Origin: an uncultured Alphaproteobacteria bacterium
GTDB lineage: Bacteria > Pseudomonadota > Alphaproteobacteria > Micavibrionales > Micavibrionaceae
DNA length: 64,000 nt
Reading direction: 5' to 3'
NCBI GenBank assembly: GCA_937934135.1
Contig: CALHAW010000002.1
Location: forward strand, 1-64,000
Shown: piece after piece, positions 34,930-43,340 of the stretch
How positions within the stretch are numbered: position 1 is the stretch's first letter
Layout of the letters: every line of letters begins with the position of its first letter
The notes under the pieces: generated by a model
The model's database searches: none
What the model saw: the letters and a program-made list of their open reading frames with translations, nothing else
What the model was told of the DNA's origin: nothing
Position numbers and translations under genes: made by a program

Positions 34930-36462
34930 ATGACCAATCCATCCAAAGGGTATAATGACCTTAAATTTTATTTTGCGAATTTGAACACACTATTTTCCAT
35001 CCGCAATACACTTGCCGTTGATATGATGACAGCCATGCCGCTCGGCAGTATGAAACGCCGTATTAACGATATTTCATCTATTACGAAACGTATCTATGCC
35101 GAAACAACAACGCCGACTGTTACAAAATTGCTTGATGATGTTGAAAATCAAATTGCACAAAGCAATGACGGGTGGAACGCATGGGATCTGCAAAATGTTA
35201 TAGAGATGCGCCGGATTCATTCGCATCTTTCTGCCTTGCCCCCTGAACTTTATATTGCATCTGTTAAGGCATCCAATGAAGGACGCCGTATGCATGCTAT
35301 TGCTTTAGCAAATGGAGATTGGAGCGAGGCAGAGCCTTACATTCAAAAAGTTGTAGATTTATACAAACAAATTGGAGATTTAAAACAAAAGAAATTTAAT
35401 ACCGCAACGCGGTATCGTGCGCTTCTTTTGGGATATGCCAATGATATTTCAACGCGTCAGATTGATGATTTATATGATTCATTATTAGGCCCTCTTCAAA
35501 CGCTGTATGGCAAAGCCCTTGAAAAGCAAAATGCACAAAATAAGCCGACGCCCCTTGATGGAGATTTTTCTAAAACAGATCAAATGTGGCTCAATAAAAC
35601 TGTTCTTGAAATGATGGGTTTTGATCTAAATAGTGGGGGTATTTACCAATCCTCCCTATCCCCGATGACCGGTGGTAACCCTGAAGATGTGAGGATTTTA
35701 GTGCGTTGTGGAGACAGTAATTGCTTCCTCGACTCCCTCGAAGATACGCTTTATCAGGGCGCGCGTGGGCTTTATTATCAAAACCTTCCCGAAGAATGGC
35801 GTAATCAACCCGTAGGTCAAGACCAAGGAGCGATTATGCTGAACGCCGTTAGTCAGTTATATGAAACAATGATTGGCCGCACGCCAGAATTTTTTGATTT
35901 TGTATCAGTGCGTGCCGAAGGTGTGTTTAGACAATTTAAAAATAAATCATTTGATCCTGAAAATTTATATAAATTGAAAAAAATTATTCATCAAACATCT
36001 GTACGTAATGACGCCGATGAATTTTCAAAAATCTTTCATGACATGCTGCGTTATCGTATCGAACGGGACTTAATGAATAGTGATTTATCCGTTAAGGATA
36101 TTCCTGAGAGGTGGAACGAAGAAAGCAAGGCATTATTAGGGGTTACCCCTGCGACTTTACAAGAAGGCGCGCTACAAAATCCGGATTGGTTTACGGGTCG
36201 CTTTGGGTTTATTCCAACCAATACGCTATCGCATATTATTGCAGCGGAACTGCATCAAAAAATTGATACACAAATTGAAGATCTACCCGGACAAATTAAA
36301 AAAGGGCAGTTTAAAGAAATGGGCGCTTGGCTTAAAACCAATATACATGAAGTGGGGAAAAGCAAAGGCACGTTTGCAACCGTCAATGATATTTTAGGGC
36401 GGGAACCAAGCGGTGATGCGCTGATTAAGCACCTTGAGCGTCGTTATTTGACGGATAAATAA
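34930..36462 (+). CDS. M32 carboxypeptidase (Taq-type) homologue lacking the metal site; probable pseudoenzyme
   Basis: 510 residues, the full length of M32 metallocarboxypeptidases, colinear throughout: N-terminal coiled helices (YNDLKFYFANLNTLFSI), PEDVRILVR, the helix that normally carries HExxH, and the C-terminal GRFGFIPTNTLSHIIAAEL and WLKTNIHEVGKSKG. At the HExxH site the sequence is Y275-Q-G-A-R279, so both His ligands and the catalytic Glu are gone. About 29 residues on, the usual HESQS is L304-N305-A-V-S, so the third ligand Glu is Asn. The scaffold is intact while catalysis should be lost; a binding or regulatory role is likely. Single gene with its own upstream gap. Confidence 0.85.
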   Translation: MTNPSKGYNDLKFYFANLNTLFSIRNTLAVDMMTAMPLGSMKRRINDISSITKRIYAETTTPTVTKLLDDVENQIAQSNDGWNAWDLQNVIEMRRIHSHLSALPPELYIASVKASNEGRRMHAIALANGDWSEAEPYIQKVVDLYKQIGDLKQKKFNTATRYRALLLGYANDISTRQIDDLYDSLLGPLQTLYGKALEKQNAQNKPTPLDGDFSKTDQMWLNKTVLEMMGFDLNSGGIYQSSLSPMTGGNPEDVRILVRCGDSNCFLDSLEDTLYQGARGLYYQNLPEEWRNQPVGQDQGAIMLNAVSQLYETMIGRTPEFFDFVSVRAEGVFRQFKNKSFDPENLYKLKKIIHQTSVRNDADEFSKIFHDMLRYRIERDLMNSDLSVKDIPERWNEESKALLGVTPATLQEGALQNPDWFTGRFGFIPTNTLSHIIAAELHQKIDTQIEDLPGQIKKGQFKEMGAWLKTNIHEVGKSKGTFATVNDILGREPSGDALIKHLERRYLTDK

Positions 36463-36563
36463 CGCTTATTGTCAAAAACCAATATTTTCTGTAATGTCAC
36501 GGGGTGAAGTCAGTAGATTTCACCCCATTTTTATGGAGAGAGAAAATAAAAAAGGATTTTAAA

Positions 36564-36866
36564 ATGAGAAAATTATTTGGATTAGCATTCATTTTGGGTG
36601 CAACAGTGACATTATCTGCCTGTGGAGCCATCCCTGAATGCCGTCAAGAGCTTGATGAATGCACATATGGTGGCCCTTATACGGAAGAACGTACAGTTGA
36701 AGCAGGAAAACGTGTTGCCGTCGTCGCACCAGCGCCGGCCATTCCGGTTATCGCGCCAACACCGGCGCCGGTTCCTGCGCCGGTTGTAGCGCCAGTCCCT
36801 GCGCCTATTCGTGATATTGAAGTGATCCGTAGTGCGGAACCACAATTCAAGCAAATCTCTAAATAG
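36564..36866 (+). CDS. Small proline/alanine-rich lipoprotein
   Basis: 100 residues. A signal sequence MRKLFGLAFILGATVTLSAC carries a lipobox (LSAC) with Cys20, so it should be a lipoprotein. The next part has three more cysteines (ECRQELDECTYGGPY) and then a low-complexity stretch of Pro-Ala-Val repeats, likely an extended rod, ending in charged residues. The start was placed at the lipoprotein Met, with AAGGAT upstream; a longer frame was rejected. A strong terminator follows. No family is recognised. Confidence 0.8.
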   Translation: MRKLFGLAFILGATVTLSACGAIPECRQELDECTYGGPYTEERTVEAGKRVAVVAPAPAIPVIAPTPAPVPAPVVAPVPAPIRDIEVIRSAEPQFKQISK

Positions 36867-36890
36867 AGCTTTACTATAAGAATTTACAGA

Positions 36891-36928
36891 AGCGGCGCCC
36901 GTTATTTAATCGGGATGCCGCTTTTTTT
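36891..36928 (+). terminator. Intrinsic terminator after the lipoprotein gene
   Basis: AGCGGC / GCCGCT outer stem and CCCG / CGGG inner stem, followed by seven or more T. It lies between the lipoprotein and rhodanese genes. Confidence 0.85.
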
Positions 36929-36944
36929 ATAAAAGGATGTATAG

Positions 36945-37328
36945 ATGACTGTTACCGCCGCCAATTTTGTTGAGCGAATAAAAACAAACCCTGACCTATC
37001 TGTTTTGGACATTAGAAGTGCATTAGAGTTTTCAACACTTGTGCTGGATTACCCTGTTGTTCATATACCGCTCGACAATGCGAAGGCAGATATAAAAACA
37101 GAAAATTTTAAAGACCCCACTTATATATTATGCAAGGCAGGCCCGCGCGCACAAATGTTGAATGATTATTTAAATGATATTGGCGTCACGCATTTCATCG
37201 TGATTGATGGCGGGATTTTGGGATGTGCGGATCATGGCGCAAAAATTAATATTAAACGCCAAGATGTCAATCCCATGCAAATTCAAGAAGCCGTCCAGAT
37301 GTCTGTACAAGCTTATATGATGAGTTAA
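36945..37328 (+). CDS. Rhodanese-domain protein
   Basis: 127 residues, one rhodanese domain. It starts with AANFVERIKTNPDLSVLDIRSALEF, the usual first strand and CH2A-like motif, and carries the active-site loop ILC63-KAGPRAQ, with Cys63 able to take up a sulfane sulfur. The sulfur acceptor is unknown. It is a short gene after a terminator, with an AAAGGATG ribosome binding site, and is convergent with the GlpM-like gene (four-base overlap of the ends). Confidence 0.88.
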   Translation: MTVTAANFVERIKTNPDLSVLDIRSALEFSTLVLDYPVVHIPLDNAKADIKTENFKDPTYILCKAGPRAQMLNDYLNDIGVTHFIVIDGGILGCADHGAKINIKRQDVNPMQIQEAVQMSVQAYMMS

Positions 37329-37669
37329 GTGATAAATTTTTTACTAAGGTAGAAAATAAACACAGCAGAAACAAACCAAAAAGCCAAAGCCGTTGAAACA
37401 GCATAAATAAATTTTATACCGCCATTTAATAAAATATAAAAAGCACCCAAGTAAATTAAGTAAGCCACCATCGCCAAAAAACCGAATAAGATGATATGCT
37501 TTACCTGCTCCGCGCCTCCAATCTTAAAAGCCATGATATGAGCGAATAAAGTCAAAGTAGGAAAAAGAGGCGCAAGACCTGAAAGAAAGTAAAAATTAGT
37601 CCGGCTTAAAAATGCAATTAACACTGCCACTGCCGCACCAATAACTGCATTTATTATATAATAAAGCAT
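37325..37669 (-). CDS. GlpM/YdgC-family membrane protein
   Basis: 114 residues with four hydrophobic helices. The segment FYFLSGLAPLFPTLTLFAHIM corresponds to the conserved core of the GlpM/YdgC family (YIAGLIPLFPTFALIAHY in E. coli). The family's role is not settled; in Pseudomonas GlpM was linked to alginate and glycerol metabolism. The start ATG touches the stop of the gene encoding the FadN-type enzyme, so it is translationally coupled to fatty-acid degradation genes. Confidence 0.82.
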   Translation of the reverse strand: MLYYIINAVIGAAVAVLIAFLSRTNFYFLSGLAPLFPTLTLFAHIMAFKIGGAEQVKHIILFGFLAMVAYLIYLGAFYILLNGGIKFIYAVSTALAFWFVSAVFIFYLSKKFIT

Positions 37670-40086
37670 TAGTTTCTCAATGGCTTACCTGTCGTGAGCA
37701 TATGTTCGATACGATCTTGGCTACCTTCGATACGGACCAAGCGCATAAATTCTTCCCGTTCTAATTTGAACATATCATCTTCATGCATTGGCACGGTCCA
37801 GTCAGCATTTTCACCGCCCGTTAATACATGTGCTACCGCGCTGGACACCACGCCATCATACGGCGTTGCCTTGCCTGATTTTTGCAAATCAACCACGGCT
37901 AATTCCAGCGCAAGCTTTCCTGTGGGGCCTGGTAACCTTAAGTCCTCAACCGGTTCAGGCGCAGCATAATCTTTGGCCAGTTCCAACGCTTTTTCTTTTG
38001 CATCGAATAATAAACGATCCCGATTCATTGTGATTCCATCTGTGTTACGTAGGTATTTATATTCTTTTGCCTCTTGCGCAGATTTAGCCACTGTTGCCAT
38101 AGCGATGAGTTCAAATGCTTTACGCACCGCGCCCATTGGTGTGTTTTTAGGGCTAAACCAGAGTCTCTTACCACCTGTGGCTTTATCATATTGTTCGCGC
38201 TCAGCCTGTTGATAGCGTTTCACCATCTCAACACAGCCGCCCCATGCGGGCAGTAAACCAACGCCAACCTCAACCAAGCCAGTATAGGTTTCGGCATGTG
38301 CCTGTACATGATCTGCATAAAGGGAAATTTCGCATCCACCACCCAAAGCCATACCGCTTGGCGCAGTAACAACAGGGAATGGTGCATATTTCAGCGCCTT
38401 ATACATCGCCTGACCGCCATCAACGAGGGATTGAATTTGGGGCCACATAGCAATATTCATCGCAAAAATTGCGAGGCCTAAATTCGCGCCCGCAGAAAAA
38501 TGTGACCCTTCGTTATAAATAACCATGGCTTTATATTTTTCGCCATCAATCATCTTCATTGCTTTTTTATAGGCTTCAAAAACTTGATCATCGAGGGCAT
38601 TCATTTTACCCGTAAATTCGACACAAAGAACACCATCACCAATATCCCAGACAGATGCACTACCCGTTTTAATAACAGGGTCATTTGAAAGCTTAATATC
38701 ACGGAGCAACAATACGCCGTCCGCACGTTTTACTTCATGGTATTTTCCATCTGTGCCAAAGGCTTGAATTTTACCGTCTTCAACGCGGTAGAACGTGCCA
38801 TCCCCAACAGCGTCAAGGATTTCAGGCACTTCGATATTTTCAGCGCGCAGGCGGTCTGCAAAATATTTAGGGCCACTTATTTCTTTTGACCCTAAGGCAT
38901 CTATCATTTCGAACGGGCCTTTTTTCCAATTTGTTCCCAAACGCATGGCTTCATCGATTGAGTAAATATCATCAGAGATTTCAGGAACAAGAGACGCGGC
39001 ATAGGCCAAAGTTTGTGATAAGACTTTCCATGCGTAGTGACCGCCTTGGTCGTCTGTTTCAACAACCGCGCGCAGACCTTTTTTACCGGCGCTTACAGAA
39101 GCAAGTTTTTTCTTATTGCTTTTGCGATATTGGGCTTCATCAAATTTTTCAGGGTTTAAATCTAAAGTTTGTTTTTCTTTTGATCCTTTTGGTGCGTCAG
39201 GATTAAGGCGGTAAAACCCTCCCTTACCTTTGCGGCCATTATAACCTGCGTCAATCATCCCTTGGACGAATGGATAATCTTTGTAAATTTTGCGATATTG
39301 GTCGTCTTTTGGCAGGCTTGATAGCATCGAATTGGCCAAATAGGGCATTAAATCCACGCCAACCAAATCAATCAAACCAAACACAGCGGTTTTAGGAACG
39401 CCAATCGGTTTTCCCATGACGGCATCGGCGACTTCCAACGGAACATTGTCTTCTACCGCCACGTTTAGCGCGGTCTGCATCCAAAATACAAGCAGGCGGT
39501 TCACAATAAAACCAGGTGTATCTTTACAATGCACGACCCCCTTACCAAGGCGCACATCGCAAAATTCATGGATAATTTTTGTTGCATCATCGCGCGTTCG
39601 ATCCCCAGTAATAATTTCAAGCAAGCGCATATAACGCGGCGGATTGAAAAAATGCGTGATCATAAAATCTTTAACAAAGTCAGCGGGCTGCCCTTCGATT
39701 AATTGGCTCAGCGGCATAGTTGACGTGTTTGACGTTACGATAGAACCTTTTTTGCGGTGCTTTTGTATTTTCTCATAGGTAGCATGTTTGATTTTTAAAT
39801 CTTCCAGCACCACTTCCACAATCCAATCACAATCAGAGATCTTTTCTAAATCATCTTCTAAATTACCAACCTCAATCAATTTTGCATTGCGTTTTGACAT
39901 GAACGGCGCAGGGTCATCAGCCTTTAGCATTTTGGCAACGGCGCCCTTGGCAATAACATTACGGTCTTGTGAATCTTTAGGAACAATATCCAGCAACACA
40001 ACAGGCACGCCCGCATTGGCAATTTGCGCGGCAATCCCGCTTCCCATTAATCCCGCACCGATAACCGCAACTTTATTGATTGTCAT
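37669..40086 (-). CDS. 3-hydroxyacyl-CoA dehydrogenase / enoyl-CoA hydratase (FadN-type)
   Basis: 805 residues. The dehydrogenase comes first: NAD-binding VAVIGAGLMGSGIAAQIANAG, THFFNPPRYMRLLEII and FIVNRLLVFW within the first 310 residues, then a second dehydrogenase C-terminal domain. The C-terminal half is a crotonase: HFSAGANLGLA and MALGGGCEISLYADHVQAHAET. This order is opposite to E. coli FadB and matches Bacillus FadN. It hydrates enoyl-CoA and oxidises 3-hydroxyacyl-CoA. Its start overlaps the thiolase stop region, forming a pair equal to fadBA or fadNA. Confidence 0.94.
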   Translation of the reverse strand: MTINKVAVIGAGLMGSGIAAQIANAGVPVVLLDIVPKDSQDRNVIAKGAVAKMLKADDPAPFMSKRNAKLIEVGNLEDDLEKISDCDWIVEVVLEDLKIKHATYEKIQKHRKKGSIVTSNTSTMPLSQLIEGQPADFVKDFMITHFFNPPRYMRLLEIITGDRTRDDATKIIHEFCDVRLGKGVVHCKDTPGFIVNRLLVFWMQTALNVAVEDNVPLEVADAVMGKPIGVPKTAVFGLIDLVGVDLMPYLANSMLSSLPKDDQYRKIYKDYPFVQGMIDAGYNGRKGKGGFYRLNPDAPKGSKEKQTLDLNPEKFDEAQYRKSNKKKLASVSAGKKGLRAVVETDDQGGHYAWKVLSQTLAYAASLVPEISDDIYSIDEAMRLGTNWKKGPFEMIDALGSKEISGPKYFADRLRAENIEVPEILDAVGDGTFYRVEDGKIQAFGTDGKYHEVKRADGVLLLRDIKLSNDPVIKTGSASVWDIGDGVLCVEFTGKMNALDDQVFEAYKKAMKMIDGEKYKAMVIYNEGSHFSAGANLGLAIFAMNIAMWPQIQSLVDGGQAMYKALKYAPFPVVTAPSGMALGGGCEISLYADHVQAHAETYTGLVEVGVGLLPAWGGCVEMVKRYQQAEREQYDKATGGKRLWFSPKNTPMGAVRKAFELIAMATVAKSAQEAKEYKYLRNTDGITMNRDRLLFDAKEKALELAKDYAAPEPVEDLRLPGPTGKLALELAVVDLQKSGKATPYDGVVSSAVAHVLTGGENADWTVPMHEDDMFKLEREEFMRLVRIEGSQDRIEHMLTTGKPLRN

Positions 40087-41214
40087 TTACACACTCTCCA
40101 ACACGATCGCCGTTCCTTGCCCGCCGCCGATACACATGGTAGCAAGGCCGAGTTTTTTACCTTCGCGTTGCATCAAACTAGCGAGCTTGCCTGTGATCCG
40201 TGCGCCTGATGCACCCAATGGATGTCCCATTGCCACAGCGCCCCCATCAAGATTAAGCTTTGCGCGGTCAATTTTTAAACCCTTTACAACAGATAAAGAT
40301 TGCGCGGCAAAGGCTTCGTTTAATTCAATAATATCAATGTCATCAATGGACAAGCCTGCACGCTCTAACGCTTTTTTAGAGGCGGGAACAGGGCCAATTC
40401 CCATTGTTGCGGCGGCGCATCCGGCCACACCGACAGATTTAATCCGTGCCATAATCGGTAAATTATGCCTCTTCGCATATTCCTCGGAAGCCACCAAAAC
40501 AGCGGACGCGCCATCAGTAAGCGGAGAGGACGTTCCCGCGGTTACGGTACCATCTTTATCAAAAGCGGGTTTTAACGCGGCTAATGCTTCCTTTGTTGAT
40601 CCCTCACGAATACAGCCATCTTCGGTAACGCCATCAATCGGGACAATTTCATCCTTAAATTTTCCTGCGCTGCGCGCGGCAGCGGCTTTGTTTTGAGAGT
40701 CGACCGCAAATTCTTCTTGGGCATCACGATCAATTTTATATTCTTCGGCTAAATTTTCTGCTGTTTCCCCCATGCCCATATAGGCAGTGGGATACACATC
40801 CATCATAGCGGGGTTCGGCATAGGGTTAAAGCCACCCATTGGAATACGCGACATGCTTTCAACGCCAGAGCAAATAAACACATCACCTGCGCCCATTTGA
40901 ATATAACCTGCCGCCATTTGAATGGTCGTCATCGATGATCCACAAAAGCGGTTTACTGTTGCGCCTGCAACGCTATCGGGAAGGCCTGCCAGTTGCCCGA
41001 CAATCTTAGCCAAATTAAAGCCTTGCTCTGCCTCAGGAAAAGCGCAACCCATTATAATGTCTTCAATATCATCAACATTCACGCCCGTTTCCGTGACCAA
41101 TGCCTTAATAACGGCCGCCGCCATATCATCAGGGCGAGTTTTCGCCAGCGCACCTTTATTGGCAAAGGTAAAAGGGGAACGTTTATAACCACATAAAACA
41201 ACGGGAGTGTGCAT
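40087..41214 (-). CDS. fadA: Acetyl-CoA acyltransferase (thiolase)
   Basis: 375 residues. It cleaves 3-ketoacyl-CoA with CoA, the last step of beta-oxidation. The nucleophile is C91 (VNRFCGSSM), with a later NEAFAAQSL, GGAVAMGHPLGASGARI carrying the His, and CIGGGQGTA with the second Cys. It is the promoter-proximal gene, with the FadN-type gene directly after it (stop and next start touch) and the GlpM-like gene third. A clear ribosome binding site (AGAAAGG) precedes the ATG. Confidence 0.94.
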   Translation of the reverse strand: MHTPVVLCGYKRSPFTFANKGALAKTRPDDMAAAVIKALVTETGVNVDDIEDIIMGCAFPEAEQGFNLAKIVGQLAGLPDSVAGATVNRFCGSSMTTIQMAAGYIQMGAGDVFICSGVESMSRIPMGGFNPMPNPAMMDVYPTAYMGMGETAENLAEEYKIDRDAQEEFAVDSQNKAAAARSAGKFKDEIVPIDGVTEDGCIREGSTKEALAALKPAFDKDGTVTAGTSSPLTDGASAVLVASEEYAKRHNLPIMARIKSVGVAGCAAATMGIGPVPASKKALERAGLSIDDIDIIELNEAFAAQSLSVVKGLKIDRAKLNLDGGAVAMGHPLGASGARITGKLASLMQREGKKLGLATMCIGGGQGTAIVLESV

Positions 41215-41413
41215 GGGAAGCCTTTCTGAATGTGAGCCTGCATTAACAAAATAGAGATTATATTATAATCTGCAAGAGGTCTATAAAGGGTTAAAATCTT
41301 TGGTCATAATACTATATTAAAATTATTTATGGCTTTGGAGTAATCACGCTTTGACAGATTTCCCCAATAACGGTAAGACTGGGGCAGAATTTCCAAATGA
41401 AAAGGTTTATAAT

Positions 41414-41800
41414 ATGTCTAAAGGTTTAAAAAGAATTTGTATGAATTGTGGTGCGCGGTTTTATGACCTCGCAAAAAGCCCAATCATCTGTCCTTCTTGT
41501 GATACGGAATTTACTGGCGAAATTAAAGTCAAAAGCCGTCGTGGCCGTCCCCCTGCCGAAGATAAGCCCGTTAAAGCCGTTGAAAAAACAGCGCCCGTTA
41601 TTGAAGAGGATGATGTTGAAGACATTGATCCTGATGATGATATCGTAAGCCTGGATGATGTGGATGAAGATGACGACGTGAAAGCCGATGAAGAGGATGA
41701 CGACGCGGCCACTATGCCAAGCGATTTAGACGACAACTTCGATAGTATCGACGATGAAGAAGATGATATTGAAGAGGACGACGAAGAAGAAACAAAATAA
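41414..41800 (+). CDS. TIGR02300-family zinc-ribbon protein
   Basis: 128 residues. The N-terminus MSKGLKRICMNCGARFYDLAKSP, followed by CPSCDTEF, gives a CxxC...CxxC zinc ribbon. A basic patch (KSRRGRPPAED) is followed by a very acidic Asp/Glu tail. This layout is that of the alphaproteobacterial TIGR02300 family of unknown function. The start at MSKG matches family members; the frame is open further upstream, where a TTGACA -35 (41351) with a weak TAAGAC -10 may lie. Its terminator overlaps the end of the convergent next gene. Confidence 0.88.
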   Translation: MSKGLKRICMNCGARFYDLAKSPIICPSCDTEFTGEIKVKSRRGRPPAEDKPVKAVEKTAPVIEEDDVEDIDPDDDIVSLDDVDEDDDVKADEEDDDAATMPSDLDDNFDSIDDEEDDIEEDDEEETK

Positions 41801-41815
41801 TATTTTTTGAATTAA

Positions 41816-42325
41816 TTAAAGGGCGCGTTTTGAGATATCTTCAAACGCGCTCTTTTTTTGTTTCATCATTGCTGCATTGATAGATTCACACGTCATTGAT
41901 GTCGGTTTAATGCGGTAAATCCCTAAGACGTGATCCACATCGATCATCGTTCCGCTTTGCACTTGGCGCATAATCAAAGAAGCCGCCTCTAAAAAACGGA
42001 GAGCAGATTGATTATCTAAGATAACGGGGCAAGACATTATTTTGGGTGCGGTTATTTTAAATTTATGCGGAGCATTATAATCAAACGCAATAGAAAAACT
42101 TAAAACAGGGCGTTCATAATATTCATTATAAATATTATATTCCCATGATTTAATAAAAATCGTATAGCGGTTCAAATCAGATTGATTCACCTTATAACAC
42201 AGCCCTTTTATTTTGGCGTGTTCGGGATCTTTGGTAAAGGCGCGCGCCTTCACTGTGTTAATGGTTTTAAAATATTTACAATGCGATAGGCGAAAGATAC
42301 CTTCGCGCGCAATCTCTTGGCACAT
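41816..42325 (-). CDS. Hypothetical protein
   Basis: 169 residues, no recognised family. It has no signal peptide or membrane segment. Aromatic- and basic-rich N-terminal half (SHCKYFKTINTVKARAF, then YTIFIKSWEYNIYNEYYERP), three or four scattered cysteines, and a helical middle (NQSALRFLEAASLIMRQVQ). AT content rises here compared with the TIGR02300 gene, marking the start of an accessory patch. The upstream region (42326-42589) holds no other supported gene. Coding status rests on length and amino-acid make-up. Confidence 0.65.
   Translation of the reverse strand: MCQEIAREGIFRLSHCKYFKTINTVKARAFTKDPEHAKIKGLCYKVNQSDLNRYTIFIKSWEYNIYNEYYERPVLSFSIAFDYNAPHKFKITAPKIMSCPVILDNQSALRFLEAASLIMRQVQSGTMIDVDHVLGIYRIKPTSMTCESINAAMMKQKKSAFEDISKRAL
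41819..41859 (+). terminator. Terminator of the TIGR02300 gene, overlapping the end of the convergent ORF
   Basis: GGCGCGTTTTGA pairs with TCAAACGCGCT over an 7-base loop, followed by eight T. The stem also codes the last residues of the convergent ORF at 41816. Confidence 0.75.
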
Positions 42326-42589
42326 AGTAATAATCCCTGTTTTTTTACAGCTTTAATGCTGCTTATTATTTTTTGATTAAACTTAGTAGAAACCAAAATT
42401 CTCAAAAAATCAAGGAAATTCGAATTACTCCACCGTAACTTGATTGTGTAGTAAGGGGATATTGTGTGGCATAGGTTTTTTTGTTGTTCTTCGGTTTTTT
42501 TTAGATGATAATACAAACCCCTTAACATCACCAATGACCGATTTTTTCAATAAACGACTGAAGAAATACTCTCATTTTCTTTTTGTTTT

Positions 42590-42799
42590 GTGATTCTCTT
42601 ATTTCAGAGACAATATGTTCAAAATTCATCACATAGTGGTCGCCGTACATTCATTACAAATGCCGCTAAGAAAATATCATCTGTTAGTGGATCCATGCGT
42701 GATGTTCAAATGTTAGCACGTCATTCAAATTTGAATATGACACAAAGATATGTGGAATTTGATGTTGAAGCACAGAAGAAGATTGTCGATATTATTTAA
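42590..42799 (+). pseudogene. Tyrosine integrase C-terminal remnant 1
   Basis: A 69-codon fragment opening at GTG. It holds only the last catalytic part of a phage-type tyrosine recombinase: SSHSGRRTFITNAAKK (HxxR), LARHSNLNMTQRY (His and the nucleophile Tyr) and the end AQKKIVDII. The N-terminal DNA-binding domain and first catalytic Arg are missing. The same 174-base segment is repeated 374 bases downstream at roughly 80 percent identity by eye. It is a decayed integrase, not a working gene. Confidence 0.75.
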
Positions 42800-42840
42800 T
42801 TATTTATCTTCCAATGGGATGCCAATCTCTACCTTCCTGA

Positions 42841-43173
42841 TTGGATGATTCAATGAAAAATAATCAATATACAGATTATGCTTCTGATTGTTCAAAATCA
42901 GGACGAATTATTAAAACAGGTCGCAATCGCGATACAACTCCACAAGTGATCGTGAATGTATTTTATAATTGGTATCAGAAAATGGGATTTATAGGTTGTT
43001 CATCACATAGCGGAAGACGAACCTTTATAACAAACGCCGCAAAGAAAATATCATCTGTTGGCGGATCAATGCGTGATGTTCAAATGTTAGCGCGTCATTC
43101 AAATTTAAATATGACACAGCGATATATTGAAGCAGATACAGAAGCCCAAAAGAAGATTGTCGATATTATTTGA
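42841..43173 (+). pseudogene. Tyrosine integrase C-terminal remnant 2
   Basis: A 110-codon fragment (opening at TTG, or ATG at 42853) that reaches further 5' than remnant 1: TPQVIVNVFYNWYQKMGF is the segment before the catalytic box in this integrase family, followed by CSSHSGRRTFITNAAKK, LARHSNLNMTQRYIE and AQKKIVDII. The first catalytic Arg and the N-terminal domain are still missing. No N-terminal pieces were found upstream. The pair marks an old integration or recombination site between the TIGR02300 gene and glmS. Confidence 0.75.
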
Positions 43174-43275
43174 ATTTGAGTATTAAATAATAACTGATAA
43201 ACTCTTCTATACCTTGTTAAGTAATATATCATGCTTCCGAATTCTACAGAGAAGCATCTCAACATTCAAAAAATA

Positions 43276-43304
43276 TTGACATAACGCCGAGCGTGTGATA
43301 AACA
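43276..43304 (+). promoter_or_regulatory. Possible promoter of the 43341 ORF
   Basis: Perfect -35 TTGACA (43276-43281) and a weak -10 TAAACA (43299-43304) 17 bases apart, ending 36 bases before the start codon. Confidence 0.4.
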
Positions 43305-43340
43305 CTCTTTATAAAATAAACGTATATAGAAATTTATACT

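Noticed and set aside
37788-40696. Long plus-strand ORFs (up to 302 codons) opposite the FadN-type and thiolase genes
   Set aside because: Ser/Pro/Ala-rich antisense translations of two clear enzyme genes, open only because of codon bias.
42250-42534. 94-codon minus-strand ORF upstream of the 41816 gene
   Set aside because: It overlaps the better-supported ORF start and has no domain, ribosome binding site or distinctive composition; treated as chance.
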